DNA of 64,000 bases from positions 7,067,007 through 7,131,006 of the forward strand of contig JAVIAB010000102.1 in NCBI GenBank assembly GCA_032433765.1. The letters run 5' to 3'. Both the position numbers and the translations under genes were made by a program. The notes beneath the pieces are model-generated. The model did no database searches and had not been told where the DNA came from. It worked only from the letters and a program-made list of their open reading frames with translations. This DNA comes from Megaustenia siamemsis. Its lineage: Eukaryota; Mollusca; Gastropoda; Stylommatophora; Ariophantidae. Positions within the stretch are counted from its first letter, which is position 1. Every line of letters begins with the position of its first letter. Shown in pieces: positions 43,287-53,671 of the stretch.

Positions 43287-43581
43287 TTCATTGCAGAATA
43301 GGAGCCGCGATAGCTCAGTGGTTAGTGAACTGGACTACAAACGACAAGAGGTAGGGTTCGATAACAACCGATGGCTTCCGGGTTCACCCAGTCTTTAATG
43401 GGTACCGGATTTTTTTTCTGGGAAAGTAAAGCGGCACGGGCGTAATACCGACCACATTACCCCAAAAAATCCTGTGCTGAAGGTCTGTAAAATTTATGGT
43501 CACTAACACCATATTTTCCTATACGCCACTTGGCGTGACGGGGGTACTTTACTCTTTTTTTTTAATACTATTCATTGCAGA
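43287..43581 (+). mobile_element. S1 SINE, full length with 11-bp target-site duplication
   Basis: Best reference copy. TTCATTGCAGA occurs at 43287-43297 and 43571-43581. The head starts at 43301 with GGAGCCGCGATAGCTCAGTG: a consensus A box. GGAGCCG can pair with CGGCTTC at the end of the tRNA-like part, like an acceptor stem. The B box here is GGTTCGATAAC, two changes from the GGTTCGATCCC of other copies. The body has GGGTACCGGATTTTTTTTCT and CGTAATACCGACCACATTAC. The end has ACGCCACTTGGCGT, able to form a short hairpin, then ACTTTACT and a T run. It would be transcribed by RNA polymerase III and mobilised by a LINE; that partner was not identified. Confidence 0.96.
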
Positions 43582-43691
43582 TGTAAATAAAGTAACGTTT
43601 TGGATATAAATGAAATGGATCAGTTTCGTTTTTGTAACTGAAATAATAAAAAAATAATAACTGAGTCAGCTGACATTGTGATATCTGTATC

Positions 43692-44008
43692 CTGTAACAA
43701 AGTCTTCTTCTTCTTTCTTCCTCATTTGCCTTTCAGCGTCGAGGGGAGATATAATTTGCGGTCTTTTGCTCTTCTGTTCGCCTCTGCTGCTGTTATGTTT
43801 CCTAGTGTTTCTAATATTCCATCGACCCATCTTTTACGTGGTCGACCCTTGGGTTTGGTGTTCTCACAACGTTTGTTGAAGGCTCGTTGTGTTGTGTTTT
43901 ATTCTTTCTACCTTGTCACGTGGCCAAGCCATTTTATCTGTTGTTTCCTTATATATTCTATGGCGGCGGCTATTCCTAGCTTTTTTCTCCACTTTCTGTA
44001 ACAAAGTC
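43692..44008 (-). mobile_element. RTE-F tail with 13-bp target-site duplication
   Basis: CTGTAACAAAGTC occurs at 43692-43704 and 43996-44008. Between them, the minus strand encodes a retrotransposon C-terminus: KKLGIAAAIEYIRKQQI, KWLGHVTR, GRPRKRWVDGILETLGN, AAEANRRAKDRK. It ends in (AAG)n at 43705-43725. It landed just beyond the stop codon of a hAT-like fragment. Confidence 0.88.
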
Positions 44009-44262
44009 AGTGAGAAGAATGAGCTTGTAACATCCTCGTTAGATCTTCAAATCTGGGCACAAGTTTGGAAATTGCTATTCTAATCTCTCTCAGCGTCTAA
44101 ATGTGATCTGTATTTGTTTTTGATGGCTGCCAATGCTGACAACCCGGTCTCACAAAAGTTGGTAGTCGCTAAAGGAATTAAAACTCGTGCCTTCTTGTCT
44201 ACTTCTGGGTATTCTTGTTTGACAAAGCTCCAATGAAAAGATGGATAGAGAGATCTGGGGCG
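44007..44262 (-). pseudogene. hAT-type transposase C-terminus (ZBED5-like)
   Basis: Reading the minus strand from about 44262: FHWSFVKQEYPEVDKKARV, LIPLATTNFCETGLSALAA, IKNKYRSHLDAERD. After a frame disruption come RIAISKLVPRFEDLTRM and LQAHSSH, then a stop at 44007-44009. The YPEV, FATT-like, CE-G-SAL and NKYRSxLD pattern is that of the C-terminal dimerisation region of hAT transposases and the domesticated ZBED5/SCAND3-type proteins. Only about 80 residues remain and there is a frameshift, so it is a relic. The 77-bp array begins just upstream of it on the minus strand. Confidence 0.75.
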
Positions 44263-44342
44263 ACAGAGAGAAATAATATTAGAGAGGTTAACATTGTGGT
44301 ACAACAGCGGGGACGTTGATAAGTTGGGCTGTGGGTTGAGGT

Positions 44343-45578
44343 TTGTGGAAACATCACCTAAGCTAGGCATGGCTCTTTATGATAATGATAATAATGCCAG
44401 TGGAGCCCCTAGCAGAGGTTTGTGGAGACATCACCTAAACTAGGCATGGCTCTTTATGATAATGATAATAATGCCAGTGGAGCCCCTAGCAGAGGTTTGT
44501 GGAGACATCACCTAAGCTAGGCATGGCTCTTTATGATAATGATAATAATGTCCTTGGAGCCCCTAGCAGGGGTTTATGGAGACATCACCTAAACTAGGCA
44601 TGGCTCTTTATGATAATGATAATAATGCCAGTGGAGCCCCTAGCAGAGGTTTGTGGAGACATCACCTAAACTAGGCATGGCTCTTTATGATAATGATAAT
44701 AATGCCAGTGGAGCCCCTAGCAGAGGTTTGTGGAGACATCACCTAAACTAGGCATGGCTCTTTATGATAATGATAATAATGCCAGTGGAGCCCCTAGCAG
44801 AGGTTTGTGGAGACATCACCTAAGCTAGGCATGGCTCTTTATGATAATGATAATAATGCCAGTGGAGCCCCTAACAGAGGTTTGTGGAGACATCACCTAA
44901 GCTAGGCATGGCTCTTTATGATAATGATAATGTATCCATGGAGCTCCTAGCAGGGGTTTATGGAGACATCACCTAAGCTAGGCATGGCTCTTTATGATAA
45001 TGATAATAATGTCCGTGGAGCCCCAAGCAGAGGTTTGTGGAGACATCACCTAAGCTAGGCATGGCTCTTTATGATAATGATAATAATGCCAGTGGAGCCC
45101 CTAGCAGAGGTTTGTGGAGACATCACCTAAACTAGGCATGGCTCTTTATGATAATGATAATAATGCCAGTGGAGCCCCTAACAGAGGTTTGTGGAGACAT
45201 CACCTAAACTAGGCATGGCTCTTTATGATAATGATAATAATGCCAGTGGAGCCCCTAACAGAGGTTTGTGGAGACATCACCTAAGCTAGGCATGGCTCTT
45301 TATGATAATGATAATAATGTCCGTGGAGCCCCTAGCAGAGGTTTGTGGAGACATCACCTAAACTAGGCATGGCTCTTTATGATAATGATAATAATGCCAG
45401 TGGAGCCCCTAACAGAGGTTTGTGGAGACATCACCTAAACTAGGCATGGCTCTTTATGATAATGATAATAATGTCCGTGGAGCCCCTAGCAGAGGTTTGT
45501 GGAGACATCACCTAAGCTAGGCATGGCTCTTTATGATAATGATAATAATGCCAGTGGAGTTCCTAGCAGAGGTTTGTG
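44343..45578. repeat. 77-bp minisatellite, about 16 units
   Basis: Unit of 77 bp with GGTTTGTGGAGACATCACCT, AGGCATGGCTCTTTATGA, TAATGATAATAATG and GGAGCCCCTAGCAG. Variants: CCAGTGG or CCGTGG, AAGC or AAAC, CTAGC or CTAAC. One unit near 44935 is 6 bp shorter (loss in the TAATGATAATAATG part). Confidence 0.96.
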
Positions 45579-45682
45579 GAGCATCTGGTCTCCCCGGAGC
45601 ACAGTTTGACTGCCACTTGACTATGCCATCAAGTTGACCACTGCCTGGGTAAAATCGTCCGCAAAAACCTTACCAGAAAATG
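45579..45682. other. Unassigned spacer
   Basis: Short stretch between the 77-bp array and RTE-E with no recognised feature. Confidence 0.4.
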
Positions 45683-46201
45683 ACACCAAAATAAGGATAT
45701 CAAAAGCAAAAGACGCTTTTGTTGCACTGGGAAACATATGGAAGTTCAAAAATAAAAATGTTCAACTCCAATGGCAAGTCAGTCCTATTATATGGCTGTG
45801 AAACATGGAGAACAACAAAATTGACAATCATGAAGGTACAGACTTTCATTAATGGATGCTTACGCAGAATAAAGGATGGAAATGGCAGGACAAAATCACT
45901 AACATAGAATTATGGAAATGTACCAGTCAAACACCAGTGGATAAAGAGATATAGCGAAGACTATGGATAGCGCTGAATAGGACACACACTACGGAAGCCA
46001 ACTGAGAGCATTACACAACAGGTCCTTTTTTGGAATCCCCAGGGAAAAAGACAAAAAGGAAGACCAAGAAATTCTTGGAGAAGACAGATCGAAGCAGAGA
46101 TGAAGATGATGGGGAAGACATGGAATGATCTTAAAAGAATGACAAGAAACAGAACGACTTGGAAAGTGTTTGTTGAAGACCTATGCTCCATAGGGAGCTG
46201 A
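45683..46201 (+). mobile_element. RTE-E retrotransposon, 3' part
   Basis: C-terminal reverse transcriptase remnant in several frames: KAKDAFVALGNIWK, SVLLYGCETWRTTKL, FINGCLRRI, then IELWKCTSQTPVDKEI, a mutated RRIGHTLRKPTESITQQ-like segment, NSWRRQIEAEMKMMGK, and finally WKVFVEDLCSIGS with a stop at about 46199. Frameshifts and stops make it dead. The last 40 bp are the seed of the 38-bp minisatellite at 61246-61710. Confidence 0.87.
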
Positions 46202-46392
46202 AAGGTAGAAGTAGAAGAAAAACCTTATTACAACCGGTGGTTCCCAGGCCCTGTTCCGGAGTTCGTGCACGTGGGTCAGTTTTTTTTCGAATTTCCTCGA
46301 GGAGAGAGGGGGTTGGGGGGGGGGAGATATCGGAGAACCTGTGGATTCGTCCAGTGTGGAGTGATGATTGTTTTGACAACAAAAGCTTCATC
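46202..46392. other. Unassigned, G-rich
   Basis: Contains CGGTGGTTCCCAGGCCCTG at 46233-46251, which faintly resembles a hAT end, and a G-rich run near 46305-46325. Nothing firm. Confidence 0.35.
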
Positions 46393-46628
46393 ATCATCAT
46401 CGAGTGCCGTCTCAGCATCGAAGATTGGCTACCATGGAGCGCCATTCCACTCTGTCTCTTGCTTTGATGGTGCAGATTGTCATAGGCTGACCTGTCCATC
46501 TTTTGATGTCACTCGTCCATGTTAGTCTTGATCTGCCTCTTTTACCTTGTATACTTTTCCCTTTTAATATTACTTTTAGTAGGCTGTTGCGTCTTTTAAC
46601 ATGCCCAAAAATTCCATTTGTCTTTTTC
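46393..46628 (-). mobile_element. RTE-C tail
   Basis: Starts with the (CAT)n tail at 46393-46405. On the minus strand it encodes the GMLRRDGTR-like end, VEWRSMVANLRC-like, GRSRLTWTSDIKRW-like and LGMLKRRNSL-like residues. 5'-truncated to about 235 bp. Confidence 0.85.
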
Positions 46629-47066
46629 TAATTGTGTAACAAAAACAAAAAAAAAAAAACAACAAAAACATCAACATTATAGATATAACGGCTAATGACG
46701 ATAACCGAGAAAATAAAACTAACTCTCCGGTCTAGAATGCTATTCATAGTATTGGTCCAGGTTTGCTATTTATAGTATTGGTCCAGATGGCTGCGATTGG
46801 TCGGCCGTCATGGAAACCTCGATGAATACAACAAAGGACGTCATTCTTTGCATTCTTGTCTCGCAATTCTGAAGGCGGGAAAACTCATTCCTGACATGGC
46901 ACACATGGCCTTTCTGTGGCCTACACTGTAGGGGAACAGGGTCTCATAACCATGTCATAGGTCAAGGGTTGCGACCTTTAAAACACATAAAGTGAGATAA
47001 TAAATAGACTGCCCAGATTTTGACTACATTAATGACGGTTATTTAAGCAGAAGCTATAGCGAAAAT
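46629..47066. other. Mostly unassigned; small 26-bp duplication
   Basis: A-rich at 46640-46670. TGCTATTYATAGTATTGG is present twice with a 26-bp period at 46738-46790. No gene seen. Confidence 0.45.
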
Positions 47067-47227
47067 CACCATGATCGTCAAGTACCATGCCTAATGGCGT
47101 AGGTGATCATGTCTCTTCATAACTCTCGATCTCTAAAATTATTTATATTTTGTGTTTTTTACCTTCTGCTAAGCCATTCTCTTAAGCTGTCTGGTGTCTT
47201 TTGTCTTTGTTTCCCCTCTATCTCCTC
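47067..47227 (-). mobile_element. RTE-A tail, cut off by S2
   Basis: Minus strand encodes the last part of RTE-A (TPDSLREWLSRR, then decayed). The sequence stops exactly where the S2 head begins, and I found no continuation beyond S2. Confidence 0.8.
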
Positions 47228-47510
47228 TAGGGAGACTGGTTGGTCTCGAGGCAAGACGCCGGCCTCGAGACAGAGAGGTTGTGGGTTCAAATCCCGGCTG
47301 CATCGGTTGGGATTTTTATTTATGATTTCTCTCTGCGGCAACCACCCCTGGAAAAAAATATGAGTACCTCCGAAGTCGGAGTTATTTGCCTGTGCGGCAG
47401 GGGACCCCTGACACACAGCTGCAAGTGAAAAATGGATTAACACGAAAAAAAAACAAGTTCCTAGTCTCTAGGGACTTCGTCAGAGGTAAAAGTTGGCGAA
47501 GGAAAAAAAA
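47228..47510 (+). mobile_element. S2 SINE, internally deleted
   Basis: Head GGAGACTGGTTGGTCTCGAG, B box GGTTCAAATCC, CTCTGCGGCAACCACCCC, then a deletion of about 45 bp relative to 8391-8757, and the 3' part GTCTCTAGGGACTTCGTCAG followed by an A run at 47502-47518. Confidence 0.9.
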
Positions 47511-47742
47511 AAAAAAAAAGCATATTTTGTTACAGAAATGAAAATGTTCATAAAAGGATACAACAAGTAATCAGAATACATGATGATCTTTTGGCTATTG
47601 TGAAGAAATACGTACTGGAATAGTTTGTGCAGGTATCTCAATCGACTGGCCTGGTCATTCTGTAAGGGACTGTGAAAGTAAGGAGAAGAAGAGAAAGAAT
47701 TATCGAGTTAGTCGTGGATTATTATCATTGCACCCCGAGCAT
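47511..47742. other. Unassigned sequence
   Basis: Nothing recognised between S2 and S1. Confidence 0.4.
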
Positions 47743-47993
47743 GTGGAAGCCATGAGAGCTCAGAGGTTAGTGAACTTGACCACAAAGGACAAGAGGTAGT
47801 GTTCGATCCCAACCGACGGCTTCAGAGTTCACCCAGCCTTAAGCGGGTACATGATTTTTTTCTGGGAAAGTAAAACGGCATGGGCGTAATACCGACCACA
47901 TTACCCCAAAAATCATGTGCTGAAGGTCTGTAAAATTTATGGTCACTAACGCATATTCCCTATACGTCACTTGGCGGGACGGGGGCACTTTAC
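47743..47993 (+). mobile_element. S1 SINE, full length
   Basis: Head mutated (GAGCTCAGAGG in place of the A box), B box GTGTTCGATCCC. Terminal hairpin mutated (ACGTCACTTGGCGG). It ends ACTTTACTTT at the start of the CTAT tail of RTE-D. Confidence 0.9.
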
Positions 47994-48436
47994 TTTCTAT
48001 CTATCTATCTATTGACCTTTCGAGCCGTAGCCGGCCCATAGGGCGTAGATCAAGATACTCCTTCTCTTATCTGAATTTTTGTTCTAGCAGTTTTCTTTTA
48101 AAGATATTTTATCAAATCTCGCCATCTGTCTCTGTTCTGTGCAAGCAGTTCTATCTCATTGAGGGAGACGAATCCTGCTGCTCTTGCCTCTCTCATCAAT
48201 GTTCTTCTCAGTGTCTATCTGGGTCTTCCTCTTTTTCTCTTACCTGTTGTTTCCCATATGGGGGCTTGCTTTGCTACTCAGTTAGTATCTCTTCTCATCA
48301 CATGTCCAACATATGACCATCGTCTTTTCTTTATTACTGAAGATATTAGTGGTTGATTGGCGATTTCTCTAATTTCCTCGTTTGTTTTGAATTCGTTCCA
48401 CGCTATACCAAGTATTTTTCTTAGACATTTATTTGC
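47994..48436 (-). mobile_element. RTE-D tail, second copy
   Basis: Very similar to 40619-41060. The minus strand encodes NKCLRKILGIAWNEFKTNE, IKKRRWSYVGHVMRRDTN, then (after a stop or shift at about 48275) KRKRGRPR-type sequence and REARAAG. It is truncated at NKCLRK where the S6 copy begins. Confidence 0.88.
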
Positions 48437-48560
48437 TAGGGAACACTCTAGCGTTTGGCTTTTCGTGGCAAGGCGCTGTTCCACTGAGTACGGGTTCGAT
48501 CCTGCTTTGCTCCATATTCTTTTCTGTTGTTGATTGGTTGTCAACTTTTCAGAGTGCGAC
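48437..48560 (+). mobile_element. S6 SINE
   Basis: Head GGCTTTTCGTGGCAAGGCGC, perfect B box (GGTTCGATCCT, at about 48491), then CTTTTCTGTTGTTGATTGG. The S6 3' part is missing; the 27-bp array begins instead, about 20 bp downstream. Confidence 0.8.
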
Positions 48561-48562
48561 CA

Positions 48563-49205
48563 ACCTGTCCCCCTATATACAGCCGGCCAACCTGCCCCAC
48601 TATATACAGCCGGCCAACCTGCCCCACTATATGCAGCCGGCCAACCTGCCCCACTATATACAGCCGGCCAACCTGTCCCACTATATACAGCCGGCCAACC
48701 TGTCCCACTATATACAGCCGGCCAACCTGTCCCACTATATACAGCCGGCCAACCTGTCCCACTATATACAGCCGGCCAACCTGTCCCACTATATACAGCC
48801 GGCCAACCTGTCCCACTATATACAGCCGGCCAACCTGTCCCACTATCTATAGCCGGCCAACCTGTCCCACTATATACAACCGGCCAACCTGACCCACTAT
48901 CTACGGCCGACCAAACTGTTACTCTATCTATAGCCGGCCAACCTGTCCCATTATCTACAGCCGGCTAACCTATCCCACTATTTACAGGCGGCCAACCTGT
49001 CCTACTATCTACAGCCGGCCTAACTGCCCCACTATCTACAGCCAGCCTAACTGTCCCACTATCTATAGCCAGCCTAACTGTCCCACTATCTATAGCCAGC
49101 CTAACTGTCGCACTATCTACAGCCAGCCTAACTGTCGCACTATCTACAGCCAGCCTAACTGTCGCACTATCTACAGCCTAACTGTCCCACAATCTACAGC
49201 TTGTT
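48563..49205. repeat. 27-bp minisatellite, about 23 units
   Basis: Unit CCAACCTGTCCCACTATATA plus CAGCCGG. The left 11 units are almost identical; the right part (after 48880) is diverged with CAGCCTAACTGTC. All three plus frames stay open over the left part because 27 is divisible by three. Confidence 0.95.
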
Positions 49206-49744
49206 GTTCTGTCCTTTACAGAGAACATAACAACAAATCTTTCCACTTACAAATGACGGATGCGTCAGAGTAAACAAAGTCAGATATTGATGTCCGACAC
49301 ACAACTCATATAAATATAAAGACCACTAAAATTGTTTGATTAGCATTGTACTCAAAGTTACTGTGGCTGTTATTTGGAAAGACAGTTGGACCGGGTTTTG
49401 AAGCTTATCATTGTAGGTCAGTACAATCACTGCGATATGACTGCTGTGGCGTCTTAGTAAATAAATGGTTATTCAGTTATTTGTGGGCTTTCATTGTAGA
49501 CTGTCATCATTGCACTCCGAATTTGTGCTCAGATCTTCTTCTCAGCATGTCCTGAAGAGTCCAGTGACTGACGACTCCTATCTGTGTTGGTTGATAAGTC
49601 CTCTCATACGCCCATTAAGCCTCTTGTTTCTGGATGTACCCATCTTTACTTCCATCTTTAATCCCATCTTTACTCCCATCTCTTTCATGCGAAATAAATG
49701 GTTGTTTTCGTATTTTCTGTGTTTGTGTGCCTGGATAGGTCTGT
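49206..49744. other. Unassigned sequence
   Basis: No gene recognised. CCATCTTTA-type words recur four times at 49638-49685. Confidence 0.4.
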
Positions 49745-51062
49745 GTTCCTTGACCAATCTGTTAGCATGGTAATGTCTGTGCTCTATGACCAATCTGTCA
49801 GTATGGTAATGTCCGTGTTTCTTGACCAATCTGCCAGCATGGTAATGTCTGTGGTCTATGACCAATCTGTTAGCATTGTAATGTCTTTGTTCCTTGACCA
49901 ATCTGCCAGCATGGTAATGTCTGTGGTCTATGACCAATCTGTTAGCATTGTAATGTCTTTGTTCCTTGACCAATCTGCCAGCATGGTAATGTCTGTGGTC
50001 TATGATCAATCTGTCAGCATGGTAATGTCTGTGGTCTATGACCAATCTGTCAGCATGGTAATGTCTGTGCTCTATGACCAATCTGTCAGCATGGTGATGT
50101 CTGTGGTCTATGACCAATCTGTCAGCATGGTAATATCTGTGCTCTATGACCAATCTGTCAGCATGGTAATGTCTGTGGTATATGACCAATCTGTTAGCAT
50201 GGTAATGTATGTGCTCTATGACCAATCTACCAGCATGATAATGTCTGTGCTCTATGACCAATCTGTCAGCATGATAATATCTGTGCTCTATGACCAATCT
50301 ATCAGCATGGTAATGTCTGTGGTATATGACCAATCTGTCAGCATGGTAATGTCTGTGGTATATGACCAATCTGTTAGCATGGTAATGTTTGTGGTCTATG
50401 ACCAATCTGTCAGCATGGTAATGTATGTGCTCTATGACCAATCTGTCAGCATGGTAATGTCTGTGCTCTATGACCAATCTACCAGCATGATAATGTCTGT
50501 GCTCTATGACCAATCTACCAGCATGATAATGTCTGTGCTCTATGACCAATCTACCAGCATGATAATATCTGTGCTCTATGACCAATCTGTCAGCATGGTA
50601 ATGTCTGTGGTATATGACCAATCTGTCAGCATGGTAATGTCTGTGGTATATGACCAATCTGTTAGCATGGTAATGTTTGTGGTCTATGACCAATCTGTCA
50701 GCATGGTAATGTCTGTGCTCTATGACCAATCTGTTAGCATGGTGATGTCTGTGTTCTATGACCAATCTGTCAGCATGGTAATATCTGTGCTCTATGACCA
50801 ATCTGTCAGCATGGTAATGTCTGTGGTATATGACCAATCTGTTAGCATGGTAATGTTTGTGGTCTATGACCAATCTGTCAGCATGGTAATGTATGTGCTC
50901 TATGACCAATCTGTCAGCATGGTAATGTCTGTGCTCTATGACCAATCTGTTAGCATGGTAATGTCTGTGCTCTATGACCAATCTACCAGCATGATAATGT
51001 CTGTGCTCTATGACCAATCTGTCAGCATGTTAATGTCTGTGCTCTATAACCAATCTGTTAGT
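49745..51062. repeat. 36-bp minisatellite with CCAAT in every unit, about 36 units
   Basis: Unit of 36 bp: TATGACCAATCTGTCAGCAT and GGTAATGTCTGTG. Nearly every unit keeps GACCAATCT. Blocks of variant units (CTACCAGCATGATAATG) recur, which indicates block duplication. Frames of more than 470 codons on both strands reflect the period only. Confidence 0.96.
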
Positions 51063-51065
51063 ATG

Positions 51066-51188
51066 GCAACATCTCCGGTTTCAGAGGTACTAACATTTTC
51101 CGTCGATGTGTAATTGATGTTCCAAGCCGGGCTGGCTGCTAAGACCAAGGGTGGTAGCCGCAGAGAGAAATCAGAAATAAAAATCTCA
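51066..51188 (-). mobile_element. S2 SINE fragment
   Basis: Contains TTTCCGTCGATG, AAGCCGGGCTGG and GCCGCAGAGAGAAATC, matching the middle of S2 in minus orientation. It keeps the segment deleted in 47228-47510. Confidence 0.82.
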
Positions 51189-51235
51189 ATTCCCTATATG
51201 CCACTTCGCGTGACGGGGTACTTTACTTTTTTATT
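51189..51235 (+). mobile_element. S1 SINE, 3' terminal fragment
   Basis: ATTCCCTATATGCCACTTCG, then CGTGACGGGGTACTTTACTT. It is joined directly to the S2 fragment, forming a composite. Confidence 0.8.
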
Positions 51236-51394
51236 TTTTTATTTTTTTATGTTTATTTTATTTTATTTATTTATTTTTATCTACCAAGGTAGTACTTGAA
51301 AGTTCAGATATGAAAGTTAAAGTGCAAAATAGCATCACACTAAACAAGATTTGTACACAATGGAAATAGAACAACATAAAAAAACAAAAAAAAA
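51236..51394. other. T-rich then A-rich sequence
   Basis: TTTAT-rich run at 51230-51285, then unassigned DNA and an A run at 51375-51390. Confidence 0.6.
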
Positions 51395-51615
51395 ACCAAT
51401 AGATGGTCCGAAGTAGGATCGAACCCGTACTTTACGACACAGCGCTTTCCTACGAGAAACCAAAAACTATAGCTCACGGCCAACTCAGCGATCTACAAAG
51501 ATAGTTATCATTGGCGATGTTTTGGACCATCTATTGCTTTTTTTTTTTCTTCTGTTTTTGATTATTTGTGCATTTTTTCCGAGTGCTGTAAACATACCTC
51601 TTCCCCTGAATTGAT
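51395..51615. mobile_element. S6 inverted pair (head minus, body plus)
   Basis: 51395-51500 is the S6 head on the minus strand (B box GGTTCGATCCT read in reverse at 51416-51426). 51525-51615 is the S6 body on the plus strand (GGACCATCTATTGC, TTCCGAGTGCTGTAAACATA). ATAGATGGTCC at 51390-51400 and GGACCATCTAT at 51528-51538 are inverted. Confidence 0.75.
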
Positions 51616-51734
51616 TCGCTGTCATAGGTTGACTTGTCCATGTTTCGCTGCTTGCTCACTTCTTCACGGCAGAGGATGAGACAGGTATAGTCTGTGGAAA
51701 CAGAAGCGTATAGCACAGTCTGAAGCTGTGGTTG

Positions 51735-51967
51735 CTCTCTCTCTCTCTCTCCGCGATCAAGACTCAATCAGAGTAAGATTCCAGACTCTCTCATGAAGTC
51801 AGCTATCAGTTTAAGCGAATCGATTGCCCATACAGTTTCTCTTCCTGTGAGGTGGTTGTGGACCACATTGCTCTTCTCAGGTCTGTGTACTGGGGGCACT
51901 CCTGTAGAACATGTTTTGTAGTTTAAGGCTGTGGTCGGAGAAATGATTTTTAAAAAAAATTTGGATA
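51735..51967 (-). mobile_element. Non-LTR retrotransposon C-terminus (family J), (GA)n tail
   Basis: Minus-strand frame 52010-51768 ends with TGVPPVHRPEKSNVVHN, HLTGRETVWAIDSLKLIAD, FMRESGILL and a stop. The 3' UTR and the (GA)n tail at 51735-51751 follow. The end is homologous to 58500-58660. The protein part resembles the C-terminal region of RNase H-bearing LINEs, but I am not sure of the clade. Confidence 0.55.
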
Positions 51968-52254
51968 GACCAGTGATCGTCGTCATAAAGACTGAGTGTA
52001 GACGCAACACCTACATCCGTTTGTTCAAATGTATTCGCACGTTATTACATTTGTTATCATGATGGCTCCCAGTCGTGGCAGGAACCGCGATTGCATATCA
52101 CTTGAAAGGACAGAGATGTTGATAAGCAAAATGGATAGAAATAAAAGCAAATATACATGGAGCATGATATTCCGGCAATGACAAATAATGATTATCATTA
52201 TTATTATTGTTATTGTTATTATTTTGTGTGTCTTCTTGTTGGTTTGCTTCTTCT
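51968..52254. other. Unassigned sequence
   Basis: No recognised feature; a (TTA)n-like stretch at 52190-52225 leads into the CTTT tract. Confidence 0.4.
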
Positions 52255-53395
<1,141 letters not shown>

Positions 53396-53671
53396 ACTCT
53401 TGTACCTGCTCGGATGTCGGGGGAGATTACAAAGTTCTGCTTCTTTGCTTTCTTGGCGGCTTCACACATCGTCGGTTAATGTTGTAACGTTTCTTTCATG
53501 TTGTCTGTCATCTTACTCTGGGTCTGCCTCATGCTCTTCTCCCTTCTCCTCTTTTAATATACACTTTGTATGGTAAGAAATCACACGACATTCATTCTAG
53601 ATGGCCGAACCAGTTTATTTGTTGTTTCTGTATGTAGCCTAGGACTGACTCAATGCTTACTCTTTCTTTTC
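53396..53671 (-). mobile_element. RTE-G tail
   Basis: Minus strand, with shifts, gives NKLVRPSRMN, GRPRV-type text, then a basic stretch (KKRYNINRRCVKPPRKQ) before the CTTT tract. It fits the general layout of retrotransposon C-termini here, but is decayed. The adjacent CTTT tract may have grown from its 3' tail. Confidence 0.5.

Noticed and set aside
46228..46260. hAT end (GGTGGTTCCCAGGCC)
   Set aside because: Only a short, loose match to common hAT ends; no partner and no duplication.
49578..51113. Frames above 470 codons on both strands in the CCAAT array
   Set aside because: 12-codon period artefact. Not a transmembrane or histidine-rich protein.
51617..51650. RTE-C scrap (TGTCATAGGTTGACTTGTCC)
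   Set aside because: About 22 matching bases only, too short to call an element confidently.
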